DNA of 64,000 nt from Mercurialis annua. Taxonomy: Eukaryota > Streptophyta > Magnoliopsida > Malpighiales > Euphorbiaceae. Numbering within the stretch: position 1 is the stretch's first letter; every line of letters starts with the position of its first letter. The notes under the pieces are model-generated. The model was not told where the DNA came from. It saw only the letters and a list, made by a program, of their open reading frames with translations, and searched no databases. The stretch covers positions 54,216,052 through 54,280,051 of the forward strand of contig NC_065574.1 of assembly GCF_937616625.2 (NCBI RefSeq). Direction: 5' to 3'. Of this stretch, positions 1-12,299 are shown in pieces. A program made the translations under genes and the position numbers.

Positions 1-1113
1 AGTATGGAAAAGCCTCTCCATCTCCTGCCATGTGAGCACTGAGTTCCTGGGCAAAGTAGCATACCAAGTAAAGGCAGTACCTGTTAAAGAATTTGGAAAT
101 AATCTCAGCTTGAAATTTGCAATGTTATCTAGGTTGGCCAAGACCCCACATTGAATTGTGAATTTCGCCACATGCTCAATGGTGGAGTGGCCATCCTCTC
201 CAGAGAATAAAGAGAAGTTAGGAATTTTATAGCCTCTAGGGTAAGGATTCTCCCTGTCAATGACATCTGGATAAGGCTTGTGAAATTGCGGTCGGTCAAT
301 CTGCCTTAGACCTGGACCATACAACTCTTGAATTGCTTCTCTTACAGCCTCCATGTCTAGTTGCCTTCCCAAAGGTTGGGGTGGCACCTGAGGCTGATTT
401 CTCTCTTGGGGCATGTAATTGCCCCCCGTGCCCAGAGGTTGAGGAAAATTTTGATTAACCTCTAGGTCGTCCGAAGTCGGACAATTAGCACCTGCATTAA
501 ACGGCCTGGAATTCCGGCCAGTTTGATTATTAGTTTTAAAAGAATTAAAATACACAGGTTCATCTCTTTTGTGAGGAGGAACGTACCTTTCTTTAGAGGG
601 CGGGTTTAAGATTGGCACATGACTAGTGCTCCCAATCTCCTGGATTCCTCCAGATGGCTGCCCCCCGTGTCCCTTAGGATCTTGTTTGGCCGTGTTAACA
701 GCCTCTGGTACATCACCACCATGAGATGACACTTTGACAGCAACTATCAATTCTGCCAAATAGCGTTCCATTTCGAACTGCTTCTTATCCATTACCTCAT
801 GTTTCTTGGTCAACTCGGCTTGTGCTTGGTTAAAGCTAGCCTGAGTCTGTTTCATGTCTAACATGGCTTTTGACAGCATGTCTAAAGCCTCTACCAATCT
901 TGGCTCAGAATTTCGCCGAGTTGGTGTCTGTTGCTCTCCAAAGCCAGGAGGCACATCATCACTCGCCTCTCCTAGAGGCAAATTTTCTTTTTCAATGCTT
1001 CTGACCATGTGAGCCACATAGTCTCCATGTCCTACATTTGTAGTAGTAGGATCATCCACTGTATCCTGGGATACAATAACATCTTTTCCTTTTTCACTTC
1101 GAGTTCTAGCCAT
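1..1113 (-). CDS. Ty3/gypsy retrotransposon gag polyprotein (5' part, runs off window)
   Basis: Reading the minus strand from the ATG at 1113 gives 371 codons without a stop up to the window edge, so the reading frame is open and the element may be young. The protein begins MARTRSEKGKD, has a charged, Gln-rich central helix region (about residues 125-170), a Pro/Asn-rich linker, and a C-terminal part with the plant retrotransposon-gag pattern (KIPNFSLFSGEDGHSTIEHV at about 299-318, then LFPNSLTGTAFTWYATL). This fits the capsid domain of plant gypsy gag proteins, which coats the element RNA in virus-like particles. No zinc knuckle is seen; it would lie outside the window with pol. The ATG follows the primer-binding region and putative LTR, the expected order for a 5' end. 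The superfamily is assigned by pattern, not by a search. Confidence 0.85.
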   Translation of the reverse strand, partial: MARTRSEKGKDVIVSQDTVDDPTTTNVGHGDYVAHMVRSIEKENLPLGEASDDVPPGFGEQQTPTRRNSEPRLVEALDMLSKAMLDMKQTQASFNQAQAELTKKHEVMDKKQFEMERYLAELIVAVKVSSHGGDVPEAVNTAKQDPKGHGGQPSGGIQEIGSTSHVPILNPPSKERYVPPHKRDEPVYFNSFKTNNQTGRNSRPFNAGANCPTSDDLEVNQNFPQPLGTGGNYMPQERNQPQVPPQPLGRQLDMEAVREAIQELYGPGLRQIDRPQFHKPYPDVIDRENPYPRGYKIPNFSLFSGEDGHSTIEHVAKFTIQCGVLANLDNIANFKLRLFPNSLTGTAFTWYATLPRNSVLTWQEMERLFHT

Positions 1114-1146
1114 AACTCTTAGTGTCCCACTGGGCGTGCCAAAAAT
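1114..1146 (-). other. Primer-binding-site region of the gypsy element
   Basis: On the minus strand the segment between the putative LTR and gag reads TTTTTGGCACGCCCAGTGGG and continues into gag. A TGG-starting stretch a few bases after the LTR is the usual position for the tRNA primer-binding site. Which tRNA it pairs with was not determined. Confidence 0.6.
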
Positions 1147-2118
1147 TGTTACTGGCGTTTTGCGTTTGTAACAACAAGCGTGTGAAATGCGGGCGTGCCA
1201 GGAAGCGGATTCCAAAATGTAACTTAACTTCTTAAACGAGCGATTGGGGTTTGGTTAACCTTATAACAAGTACTCCAATCAAGTAATGCTAAAACAAAGA
1301 ATCCAATTGTAAATGTGTTTACTAATTGAATGAAATGAAAATACAAGTGTTTGAGTAGAAATTGCAAAAGTTCAATCGTAAAGTTCTTTACTGATTGAAG
1401 AAAACTGAGAATGCTAAGTGTTGAGTGTTTTTGCCTTTGGGCTGGTTTTTGTTGGATTTGATCGGGGGCTGCAAATTGGCTGCTCTTCTCTTATTTATAG
1501 CTTCATCATTTGAAAACTGCTGCTTCATGAACCAACTGCACACGTTCTTCCCCACCTTCAGGAACTGCCAATCGTGTCTTTACTTCTGCTGCACGTGCTT
1601 TTTAACTTCTTTTCTTCTGGAATGGACTTTCTTGGGCTTATGGGCCATTTAAATTAATATTTAATGGCCATCTCAAATTTGGGCTTAATCTTCTGCAACT
1701 GGGCTTGGACTTTTTGAATTAGCTTCTGGAGTAGTCAACTTCTAGAAATCAACCTTTAGAAACCAATCTCTAGAAATTAACTTCTGTCAGCATTAGTCAA
1801 CCTCTAGAAATCAACCTTTAGGAACCAACCTTTAGAAATCAACCTTTAGGAACCAACCTTTAGAAATCAACCTTTAGAAATCAACCTTTAGGAATCAACC
1901 TTTAGAAATCAACCTTTAGGAATCAACCTTTAGAAATCAACCTCTAGAAATTAACTTCCTAGTCAAACAGTCAATTTTTAGAAATCACCCTCTGAAATCA
2001 AAATTGGTCAACCTCTAAAAATTAATTTAAGCCAATCATTAATAATACCTCTTTTATCTTTTGAAAAGAATAGGGGCTTTATGGCCTTTAAGCCATATTT
2101 TTAATTTTGGTGCAAACA
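1147..2118 (-). mobile_element. Putative 5' LTR of the gypsy element (972 bp)
   Basis: The inner end is fixed by the gag/PBS order: the minus strand ends ...GTAACA immediately before the PBS region. The outer end is inferred at 2118, where the minus strand begins TGTTTGCACC, giving matching TGTT...AACA termini and a candidate 5-bp TSD AATAC at 2119-2123. The partner LTR is outside the window, so the outer boundary cannot be confirmed. The LTR contains a 15-bp minisatellite at 1736-1965. Confidence 0.5.
1736..1965. repeat. 15-bp minisatellite (AATCAACCTTTAGAA-type) in the LTR
   Basis: Roughly a dozen tandem copies of a 14-16 bp unit, variants of AAATCAACCTTTAG and AACCAACCTTTAG, with CTCTAG variants at the edges. 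It lies entirely inside the proposed LTR. Confidence 0.85.
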
Positions 2119-4048
2119 AATACATTAATAAATATGTAAAAAATCAATTTATTGAATTATACTATTAATATAATTTCATTGGTGTATTGTAATGTTATTG
2201 GCTATGTATATGAAAAATCAACGTATATATAAAATCAAAATTCTCTCATATTGATTGAACAACAGAAACATTCTTTGTTTCAAAGAGAGGAAAATGTGTT
2301 ATTCACCTTTCATTTAATAGTCAGAGGCGAATTGAAAATTAAACGGTGGTAATTCTAAAAAATAATCCGAATATGATTATCATGTTTAATTAATTTACAT
2401 TCTTTATTATAAAATAAATGATGTAAATTAACTTAACATAATTTAGACTATTTAAATAAGAATTATTTACTGTTTTTAATAAAGAGTGTAAATTAATTGA
2501 AAATGATAAACCATAATCAATTAACTTTTGAGAGGACCATAACCAATCAACTTGAAAAGATTCTAACTTGTATGTGCAATGATTAGTAAGTATACTTAAA
2601 GAATTTATGGCATAAAACTTGCATGATTAACTAAAGGATAAGGTTGACAATGAAAAATCATCAAAAACTAGTAGTTTTGAACGTGGCATTAAAATTAATT
2701 ATAAAGAACATGTATGTCATAATCAATGTCCTAACCCTAAATTAGAATATATATAAATAGTAATTTCAAAGAGTGCACTCCAAATTTATATCAAATAGCC
2801 TAAGTCATTAGGCAATTATTAGCAACACGCATTTCTTACTTGTTTTGAGTCATTTTCTTTCATTTGACCTTTTTAATTATATTTCTTCTTTTTCTAATTT
2901 TGGTTGATAGCAACATTAACCAATTATTTGGGATATTGCAAGAGAATTATTCTTGTTGAATTGAAAATGCATCATTTTTAAGTTATTTTATGAGTTTGTT
3001 TTTAACTTTTATTTCAAAATATAAGAATTTAGAGACTTTGTCAAAACTATATATGGTTGAAAGCGTTGTATTTGTATTTTTCTGTCAGAAAAGATGGGTC
3101 ATATTTTAGAGGAGTTGTGAATTCTGAAGAAAACTTTTATTTTCTTTAGATAATAACACTTAAAATATTATTAAACATATTTAGTGAAATAACACAAATT
3201 GAAGCCAATTTGTTTATCTTTTTTAAAATCGAACCTAATTAATTTTAAAAATAATCAAGAATTTCGAACTGCAACTTTTCGGTTAGTTTTTTTTTTACCA
3301 ATTTTAATTTTTAATAATTTCATACCAATATCGATTTTTTTACTGTAGTTGAATTATTCGATTTCACTCGGTTTTTACACTCCTAAAAATTGATATCCAT
3401 GTGAACAAGTATTATAACAAGGAATAAATGATGCATGAAATCAAATAATACAATTTTAACATGGTTGTGTTGCTTTTCAATTTATTCTACATATCAATCC
3501 TATTCGATAAGAATAGAGAAAGAAATGGTTGTGAATGAACCAATATAATCTAAAAATCAAACAAATAATTTTTTAATCATGTATTTTTATAATTGTTTTA
3601 TAGTCTAAAATTGTAATTCAGCAGAGTGAATGAAACGCTAAGTTGCATATTTAAAAAGTTTGATCAACGTGGTTGAATAAAATAATCATAAATTTTTCTT
3701 ATTTAATGAAGTTATATTTTCGTACTTAAATTTTTTGTATTTAATCTTTAATTAAATTATAGTGTTATTTTTCTATTAATGAAGTATCTATTATTATGTA
3801 TAATTCTTTTATTGAATATTTAGATGTCACACTTAACTAACAAATATTCTCACCTAATTTATCTTTTGTTGGCATTATATATTATTTCCTAATAAAGTTA
3901 GAATTCCATTTTGTATTTTATTCATGTTATTTGCTCAAGAGATTCAAGAATCAGGCCCATACCTAATTGGATTTGACATTTTTAACCATTATTGTAAAAA
4001 GATTCATTTGCATCCTAACAACCACCCATATTTTGTTCAAACATAAAT
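2119..4048. other. AT-rich intergenic DNA, no gene seen
   Basis: No reading frame of note, no RNA gene and no clear transposon ends were recognised in this stretch. Confidence 0.6.
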
Positions 4049-4683
4049 TTGATTTTTACATATATTTTTTTTTGAGAATAATGAAAATTTCATTAATAGA
4101 GAAATAAAAATACAACTTGATCAAATATTGAATATATCAATACATTCAAGAGGTATAATAATAGAACATCAGTAAAATAACAAAAAATCATATCTAATTT
4201 CTTCAATCGCATTGACGGAGCTCTTTGAATGTACAACTCGGCGATCCGTCCGCTCCACTCGAAGGTTATTTTAACCACAAATCGACTCTTCGGTCTTTGA
4301 ATGAGTCCGATTGAGAGAATATTAGAAATAAGATTTCTACTGATAGCACTTCAGATCTACGTTCCGTAGATAATTCCATCAAGGAAATAGCAAAACCCAT
4401 AAAGGGTAAGGGCCAGAACTCCACTAAGGAAGACAAAACATCCATAAAAGAAGAAAGAAAAAACCAACAGATCTCAGATCTGTGATTATTGACGTAAAAT
4501 AAACTAAATACGAGATTTAAAGAGAAAACGAGAAGGTAGGGAGGTGATTTTGAACCAAACAATGGCCAAAATCACCTCCCTCTTATTGCGGCTAGGGTTT
4601 CTGAAAAGAAAGAGAGAGTTTAGAGAGATGAGAGAGAAAATTAGATGCAGCTATTTTAACCCTAATTGATTTTTACATATATT
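4049..4683 (-). mobile_element. Retroposon of ~600 bp with 18-bp target-site duplication
   Basis: Identical 18-bp direct repeats TTGATTTTTACATATATT stand at 4049-4066 and 4666-4683. The insert 4067-4665 has a short A-tail on the minus strand (T-run 4067-4073 on the plus strand) preceded by a 3' end resembling plant L1 3'UTRs (AATGAAATTTTCATTATTCT). Its 5' end (minus strand, from 4665) is CT-rich and contains AAACCCTAGCCGC, like 5' leaders of plant LINEs. Two short minus-strand open frames (4266-4562, 98 aa; 4093-4278, 61 aa) lie inside, but neither shows a domain I recognise. It looks like a short non-autonomous element, either an internally deleted LINE or a long SINE-like family. Confidence 0.8.
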
Positions 4684-6139
4684 ACAATTTCTTTTCAGTG
4701 TAGTTAAATGAATCATTTTGGGTGTAATGGAATAAAAAATATTATAAAAAAATCATATTAGTTTACTAATAATGTGGCAATTATATTTAACTAGAATTAT
4801 TAATTTTTTGTTTTTTCTATCTATACACATTTCAATAGCATGAAAAGTGTGTAACAATTGAACTAAAATAAAAGAATAATCAATTGTATTAAAGATTTAA
4901 TTTGGTTTAATTTAATATTATAAAAAAATATAGTTTCAAATTTGACTTTAATCGGAATGGATTGATTTGCTTTTAGAAAAATTAAATTTTTAATTATTTT
5001 TAATTCTTAACTTAAAAAAGAAAATTAATCTCGGTTCTCTTCAAGGCAAGCCGACAAATCCAACAAATAATAGAAACTCACCTTTGAAAATAGCAAAATA
5101 TACTTTTTTTTTTAATTTATTTTGATTTGTTTAAATATTTTCAAATTTTTAAGATTCTATGGAAGCTAGCAGTACACGTCATATATGGACTATGTCCGGT
5201 CATTGTTTGACAAGTAATTAATAACAGAACACGTGGCAATGATATTATCTCATGCAACCGCACGTGGCCTCGTTGTCAAATAAATAATTTTGTTTGTATG
5301 CTATTGGATAATGAGTTGTTAATGATGTTGTAATAATAAGATCGTTTGGATTTTAACTGTCAATTCCAACAAAATGAACAAAAAATTATCGTTACGTTTT
5401 CTCCCATTGCTCTCTAGTAAAAATGGCCAAAAAATGAGGTACAAATTAAATGCTTAAGGTTTTAAATTTAAATTCTATCTTGAGCAGAAATTGAAAAATT
5501 ATCAGATTATTAAAGATGGAGCTATATATTCGAACTATGAAAATGAAAAACTATGGAACTAAGAGCTATGGATGTCGGCTGTAGCATCGTACGTTAAAAT
5601 CGCTTGAAAAAGAAGAAGGTGTTTGATGTTAAATTCTGGCCAAATTATTTTTCAATTCAAACTTTTGCTTTCTTTATTAATTATGACCGAATCTTTTAAT
5701 TCTACGATTATTGTCCAATTTAAGATAAAAATTGCAACTATGACTTAAATTTTGAATTTTATTTTTTAAATTTAAATCTTTGTACTTTTTTTATTAGTTA
5801 CGGCTAAATTTTAATTTTTTTTGTCTGACCTCTAATATAAACATTTGATCGCGATTAATAAAAAATACAAATTTTGGATTTAAAAAAGAGATTTCAAGTA
5901 AGAAATTTTTGGTAAAAGAAAAGCTTTCAAATTAACTATAATTATAGAACTTGAAAATTTAGTTATAATTGATAAAATATATAAAGATCTAAACTTAAAA
6001 AATAATCATACTTTCAAATTTCACTAAAGATGAATAGTTTTGTATTAAATTTTAACGTATTTGCACAGCATCCCATATAATCTGAAAATGATCATCAATC
6101 AAAAATTGGATGTAAAGCAGTTGCAAAATAGTATATGTT
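4684..6139. other. AT-rich intergenic DNA, no gene seen
   Basis: Nothing recognisable apart from short ACGTGG motifs near 5230-5270. Confidence 0.5.
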
Positions 6140-8820
6140 AAAAGTAGAAGCACATGTTTTATGCCTGCGGATATGAACCACACGTTTATCACTCTCATTC
6201 CAAAGAAAGTGTCGCCGGAAGCTATGAAGGATCTCCGTCCTATTAGCCTCTGCAATGTGATTTACAAATTGATTGCAAAGGTTCTCGCTAACAGGCTTAA
6301 ACGGGTGTTACCTAGCTTCATCAACGAGTCGCAAAGTGCCTTTGTTCCAGGGAGGCTCATTACGGATTAATGCTCTCATCGCTTTTGAGTTATTCCATTC
6401 TATGGCGAAGAGGTCACAGGGTAAAAAGGGTTCCATAGCTCTCAAAATGGATATGAGTAAGGCATACGATAGGGTAGAGTGGAGCTTCGTTGAGAAAGTT
6501 ATGGTGCAAATGCGGTTTCCTGAGCATTTCACTAAGCTTATATTATCGTGTATTTCTTCGGTTACCTATTCTTTTTTGGTGAATGGAACGCCTTATGGAT
6601 TCCTGAAACCTCAGAGAGGTCTTCGTCAAGGCGATCCTCTATCACCGTATATGTTTCTGTTCTGCATGGAAGGGTTGTCTGCGCTGATTAGGAGAGGGGC
6701 CAGTGAGGGGTCTATTTCGGGTACAAGGTTGTGTAGGGGAGCTCCTAGAATCAACCATCTGTTTTTCGCAGATGATAGCATGTTGTTCGCGCAGGCTTCT
6801 ATGCGTGAATGTAATGCTCTTAAACAGATTATTGGGTCTTTCGAATCTGCCTCGGGTCAGCTTGTTAATTTCGAGAAGTCGGAAATCATGTTTAGCGCAA
6901 AAGCAGATCCGGTTACCCGAGGGTCTATCCAGCAGCTTTTCGGCATTCAAGTTGTGGGGCACTTCAACAAATATTTGGGGATGCCCACTATGGTTGGTCG
7001 GTCAAAAAAACCTATATTTTCTTTCCTTAGAGACCGCCTACATAAGTGTATTCATGGGTGGAAAGAGCGTTTCTTGCCTAAGGCGGGTAGAGAGGTGCTA
7101 ATCAAATCGATAGCCTAATCTATACCAACCTATATCATGAGCTGTTTTGCTTTGCCTGTGTCTTTCTGTGCAGAAATGCAAAGCATTATTTCAAAGTTCT
7201 GGTGGAGTGGCAGTGATGACAAGCGAAAGATTTCATGGGTCAGTTGGAAAACTATATGCAAAGCAAAGAAGGATGGAGGGCTTGGATTTCGCAATTTGAG
7301 AGCTTTTAACCTTGCTATGCTGGCTAAACAGGCGTGGCGGTTTATCCATTTTGAGGGTTTTCAAGGCAAAATACTTTCCCCACAACGATTTTCTCCATGT
7401 TCGACTGAGACGTGGCTCCAGTTTTGCGTGGAGCAGTATTCTGGAAGGAAAAAAGGTTATTGATTCGGGTCTTGTGTGGCGTATAGGCGATGGTCAGTCA
7501 GTGGATGCAAGGAATGATAGTTGAATCACGCCGGCTCAGTATATGAAGCCTCTCGGTCTGATTAATGCTCCGGTTGCGTGCAAAGTTAGTTATTTCATCG
7601 ACGCCCCATCGGCTACGTGGGATAGAGACAAGTTAGCTGCAAGTTTCTCTTCTCAGGAGGTCTCGGATATACTGAAAATTCCCTTAAGCAGAAGGCTCCC
7701 CCCTGACAAGGTATTTTGGTATCCGAACAAGAATGGGTTTTATACGGTAAAATCTGGTTATTATAAGGCGTGTGCGATTATTAATAGAGAGTCTGCGAGC
7801 TCTTCTTCTTCTGCTATTACTAGTAATGAGATATGGAAAAGGATTTGGAACTGCTCTATTCAACCTAAGATTAAACACTTCCTTTGGAGGATATGTCATG
7901 GTGCTCTTCCTTGTACTGATAATCTAGTAAAGCGTTCAGTCCCAGTTTTGAATTGCTGCCCGCGCTGTGGTGTTTCGCCTGAAAACGACCTCCATGCTCT
8001 CAAGAATTGTGATGAAGTCAGAGGTATTTGGCTTCTCTCCCCGCTGAGTTTAAGATCAGACTCGTTCCAAGCTTCGTCTATGGTGGAACGGATGAATCAT
8101 ATGTTTACTTCGTTGAAAGGAGAAGACATACAAACATTCCTAACTTGCCTTTGGGTCATTTGGAATGATCACAACAACATTGTCTTCAATAACAAAAGGG
8201 TGCCTCTCCCATTGCTGTTTCGTTGCGTATCTGAATTCAGTAGTATCAACTCAGGTAGTCGAGGTCGGCACCGTACCACACCTGAAAATGTTTCTTGGAA
8301 AGCTCCTCCGGCCAACGCTTTTAAGGTCAATTCTGATGCAGCGGTGGCTCTTCACAGGAACATGTCAGTTGCTGCTACAGTTTGCAGGGATGCGACAGGG
8401 AAGGTACTTAAGTGCGGGGTGAAAATATTGCATGGGATTGTCGACGTGGAACTGGCTGAAGCCCAGGGTATCATGCTAGGGTTGCAGATGGCTATTACGA
8501 TTCCTGGTTTGAAGATGGTTGTAGAATCTGATGCCTTAAATGTTATTCACAGATTGCAGCACCCGAGCTTGTTCTTAGACAATATTCAGCTTGTTATTGA
8601 AGATTGTTTGGACTTAGTTAAGGATGCAGACGTGGTTTTTCAGCATGTCCGGAGAAATGATAACACGGTTGCCCACACCCTAGCTAAATGGGGCGTCTTC
8701 TTTGATAGTGATAAACTTTTTGACGGTGAAATTTCTTTCCCGGTCAATGAGCTTATAATTTTGACTTCTTAATTTATAAAGCTCATTTTTCCTCTAAAAA
8801 GAAAAAAGTAGAAGCACATG
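6140..8820 (+). mobile_element. 5'-truncated L1-type LINE with target-site duplication
   Basis: The TSD AAAAGTAGAAGCACATG is present at 6140-6156 and again at 8804-8820, overlapping a short A-rich tail (AAAAAGAAAAA, 8796-8807). The insert begins in the middle of the reverse transcriptase domain, so the endonuclease, ORF1 and 5'UTR are missing, as expected from incomplete target-primed reverse transcription. Only about 25 bp separate the ORF2 stop from the tail. Confidence 0.9.
6161..8772 (+). pseudogene. LINE ORF2 remnant: reverse transcriptase, zinc-finger and RNase H domains
   Basis: Reverse transcriptase blocks are clear: [22 protein letters not shown] and FVPGRLITD at the start, DMSKAYDRVEW, GLRQGDPLSPYMFLFCMEGL, and the catalytic FADD box (HLFFADDSMLF, about 6757-6790). 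A zf-RVT-like segment follows (IKHFLWRICHGALPC...CPRCGVSPENDLHAL, about 7870-8010), then a C-terminal RNase H-like domain (KVNSDAA...VVESDALNVI...VRRNDNTVAHTLAKWG). The frame is broken several times: a 1-base insertion near 6368, TAA at 7116-7118 where Gln is expected, a frameshift near 7358, and TGA at 7522-7524 where Trp is expected. From 7543 to the stop at 8772 (409 aa) it is open. The element cannot encode a working protein. Confidence 0.92.
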
Positions 8821-11671
8821 GCAATGAAAAGCTATGCTCCTTTTACACATAATTATTGATTTAGGCAGCGAAACTCAAGACTGCACACACAACTTGTCTC
8901 CCCACTTTAATTTCTAAATTCTGTTTTTTAAAATAATTCGGATATGATTAATCATTCACCAAGGAGAATTAATCATCCAATTCTCTTATCCATGTAAATG
9001 AGCCGAATTTAAATTATATCACGTTTATATTCAAATTTGAATTCAAATAAATTTAATTTTTAAGCTCATTTTCTAGTCCAAACGACATTAAAACTATTCC
9101 AACTCAATGTAAGTAAGTTTGAGTTTGATAAAAAAATATATAATTATAATAATAAAGTTATATATATTAAAAATATTTTTTTAATAATTGGAAAATGAGA
9201 ATACGTGAAAGGATTAAAATAATATACAAACTTCAGATAGATAACAACCAATATTTTTATATATGAAAGACAATTTAGACTCGTGAACTTTCCAAATCTC
9301 TTTATTTAATTGTTCGATTTCAGTTTAAAATTAAACCTGAATAGCTCAATGTAGATTTTTCAAATTAATTTTAACCCTAAACCCTATTATACCATAGATA
9401 ATTATAAAGTGGCTTACAAGGTAATGGATTAAAAATTCTTACTTGCATATCAAAAACAAAATCAGATACCTCTGTTTATGAAGTAACTTTAATTATTTTT
9501 CTGAAAAGTTTTATCGCCTTAACAAATTTTATCAATTTGATCTGAATTAATCAAAGCAGTAGTTTTGAACATAGAATGGTACTTGTATTATGTATATACA
9601 TATATGTATATACATATATGTATATATAAAGACAAAATCAAAGGATTTTGGTATGAGCAAATAAAATGTCCAATAATAACAACATATATATTTTAAAGAA
9701 ACTTCCTTCATCACAAAGTTAGGTAGTATCATCTTCAAACAATTAATTAAGAGAATCCAAATTATTATGCAAGAAAATCATTAAAGGTGGATATAATAAA
9801 TTATTTTGGATCCCAAAATTTCGGTGTCACCTAATGGTTAGAGACCCGAGATTATCCCTAACCTGATGACTATGCCAAATTATTTTAATTTTTTCGTTAA
9901 ACCTAATTAGTTTTTCAATTAAAAAATTGACAATGTATATACTTTCCTTCATTAACAAAATTCAACTGTTTTATTAGTGTTTCAATTTGTTTAGTGTGAT
10001 TGAAGCAAGTACATGTTTAGGTTATAATGCTTGTCTCCTTATAGGAGTTAATTATAAATTAAAGTCAATGATTTTTCTATTAAAAAGTAGCCGGTCCAAA
10101 TTTAAAATTCTCAAATTTAAATAATATACTAGGTTTTTACTACTAATTTAAATTAGCAGTGATAAAGCCATCGTTTTTAATTTAGAATTAGAATTTTAAT
10201 TTGGATATCATTCTGATTTGACTTTTACCATGAAAAGGTCATAAGAATATGCCATCTTCTTACTGAAAACATGTAAGATTAGAAAGAAAGAAGAATCAAA
10301 AATAGTGAAATACTATAAGTTGCAAGGTGGGGTAGTAAATTTTGAGAATCGTGACTTTTTTATTAATTTAAATTTAAATCAAAAACTTTTACGTATTTAG
10401 TAATTATAATATAAATTTGTAATCTTGTCAATTTTATACATTTTTAGTATATTTAAAATATCGACTGAATTTTGATATATTTATAATAATGTGGATACCA
10501 TGAATTAGTATATATAAATAATCATATCAAATATTCAACGAGTTTTTTAAATTATAAAAAAAATGCATATTGGTATCTGAAACTACTAAATTTATTATTT
10601 GTGTTGTATTTATCAGAATCATGATATAATTTATATTAATAATTTTTTATTCTTATAAGAAAAACACCTTTTATGGTTATTTAATTTTTATATTATTATG
10701 TCCAATTGTAACCATTATATGAATTATCACTTTCATCTAAAGATCAATTATCACTTTTAATAAAATAAATAAAGTTAATTACAAATTAAATAATCATAGA
10801 GAATATTGCTCATATGAACTCAGTTTCTCATGCCCCCCCCCCCCCCCAAACACTATATATGCCCATTCTCACTTAAAATTAGACATCGTTTGGTTAAGGG
10901 ATTATAGACTAAATAACTTTGTGGGAAATAATTTTTTTGGTTACATTTTTATATTTTATTTCTGAAAAGTTATGTCTGTTTCACTACAAAAAAATGACAT
11001 TTCTAGGAAATATAAATAAATTAAATATCATAAATATTTTTTTAATTTAATCTTATCCAATTTCTTAAAATATCTCTAATTTTTTTATAAAATTACTTTT
11101 ATTTTATCTATGAACTTTAATGTAATAAGCAATCGATCGATAAACAATAATCCAATTATCTATAATATAAAAAAGATAATATTCAATTTTTAACAATAAA
11201 AAACATATAATATAAAAGATTAAATTACAATTAATTTTACACTTAAAAAAAAACAAATACATAAAAGACTTTCTGAAAAGTTAATATACTTTTCTAGAAG
11301 TACATTAAACTATTTTAAAATGAACCAAACAAGAAGAAAAAAATACCAGCAAATTTGCAGATAAACTCTTTAATGCTATATCATCATAAATATAGCTAAT
11401 TCATACATAAAACAGTATGCAAATAAAAACAAGAATTGTACAATCAATTAAAACCCACATGAACAATTCCTCTTCCTACTTAAAATTCTTTTTTGCTTTC
11501 AATTACATTAATGAATAATATCTGAAAATACAAATAAATGAAATAAAAAGAGCAAAAGAACTGAAATTATTTCCATTTTTATGCCCCTCAACTCTTTTCT
11601 TAAATAATTAGAATGTGCCCCCAAATTTTTACTAAAATTCTAAAAAACTCCTAAACTTTTGATAATCATAA
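8821..11671. other. AT-rich intergenic DNA with simple repeats
   Basis: No gene recognised. It contains an alternating TGTATATACATATA array at 9591-9628 and a run of 15 C at 10833-10847. At 10880-11335 a segment starts near CGTTTGGTT and ends near AACCAAAC, which could be a Tourist-like MITE, but termini and TSD are not clean enough to call. Confidence 0.5.
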
Positions 11672-12091
11672 TCAAGCTTCTAAAAATCCAGTCAACTTAA
11701 GAATTGAATTTCTAACCTCACTCAAATCCCTTCCTTTTAATGTTCTCCCATTTCCAGTACACACAGAAAACGCCATTTTCCCTTGAATTCTCCTTCCAAT
11801 AATAACATGTGGCGGCACCAATTCTTCATCTTCGTCGTCAAAATCCTCGTCGTCGAATAAAAGCTCGTCGCCGTTGGAAAATCGGAACACATTGCTCGGA
11901 ATATTAACCGGAATAGACGACGAAGATGAAGACGAAGACGAAAAATTAGATTTCTTTTGCTTCTTTTTCTTTCCTCTCCTAGAAGAGTTTTCAAGATCCG
12001 TTGCTAATTCTTCATTCCAAAATAAGATTCTTTTGTCGTCGTTGTGGTAGTCGGAGAAAATAACCTCCGATTCTTGAAATTCTTCTGCCAT
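11672..12091 (-). CDS. S40-family senescence regulator
   Basis: Intronless gene of 139 aa. Members of the S40 family (DUF584) are small, nucleus-linked plant proteins associated with leaf senescence and stress; their biochemical activity is not established. Visible parts: N-terminus MAEEFQESEVIFSD, a basic cluster RRGKKKKQKK at residues 38-47 (likely nuclear localisation), a nine-serine run at 51-59, an acidic stretch at 75-90, then the diagnostic C-terminal core LVPPHVIIGRR (91-101) and FSVCTGNGRTLKGRDL (108-123), ending LTGFLEA. An open frame continues upstream to 12250, but that extension spans the TATA box at 12186-12191, so the start MAEEF at 12091 is preferred, as in other family members. 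It stands alone with transposon-rich DNA on both sides. Whether it is a one-to-one orthologue of a named S40 gene cannot be decided here. Confidence 0.9.
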   Translation of the reverse strand: MAEEFQESEVIFSDYHNDDKRILFWNEELATDLENSSRRGKKKKQKKSNFSSSSSSSSSIPVNIPSNVFRFSNGDELLFDDEDFDDEDEELVPPHVIIGRRIQGKMAFSVCTGNGRTLKGRDLSEVRNSILKLTGFLEA

Positions 12092-12185
12092 ATATATATT
12101 TTTAGCGACGAATTGATAAAAAAAATAGTTGAAATAAAAATTAAAGAGTAATGAGTAATGGGAAAATAGATTGGAGTGAAATGAA

Positions 12186-12191
12186 TTTATA
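12186..12191 (-). promoter_or_regulatory. TATA box of the S40-family gene
   Basis: Minus strand CTCTATAAATTC, about 95 bp before the ATG, preceded by CT-rich sequence. This position puts the transcription start near 12160 and supports the short protein model. Confidence 0.6.
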
Positions 12192-12299
12192 GAGGACGAA
12201 GAGAGAGAAAGAAATGGAGAATCTAAAGCGTAATGAGGACACTTTTTCATTATTTTGTATTCATAGATGGCGTCACTGTAGATGAGTTGAGTGCGGTCC

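Noticed and set aside
10880..11335. Tourist-type MITE with CGTTTGGTT/AACCAAAC ends
   Set aside because: The terminal repeats are short, the arms do not pair and no TAA/TTA duplication is clear.
12092..12250. 53-codon N-terminal extension of the S40-family protein
   Set aside because: It spans the TATA box and leader, and family members start at the MAEEF-type Met.
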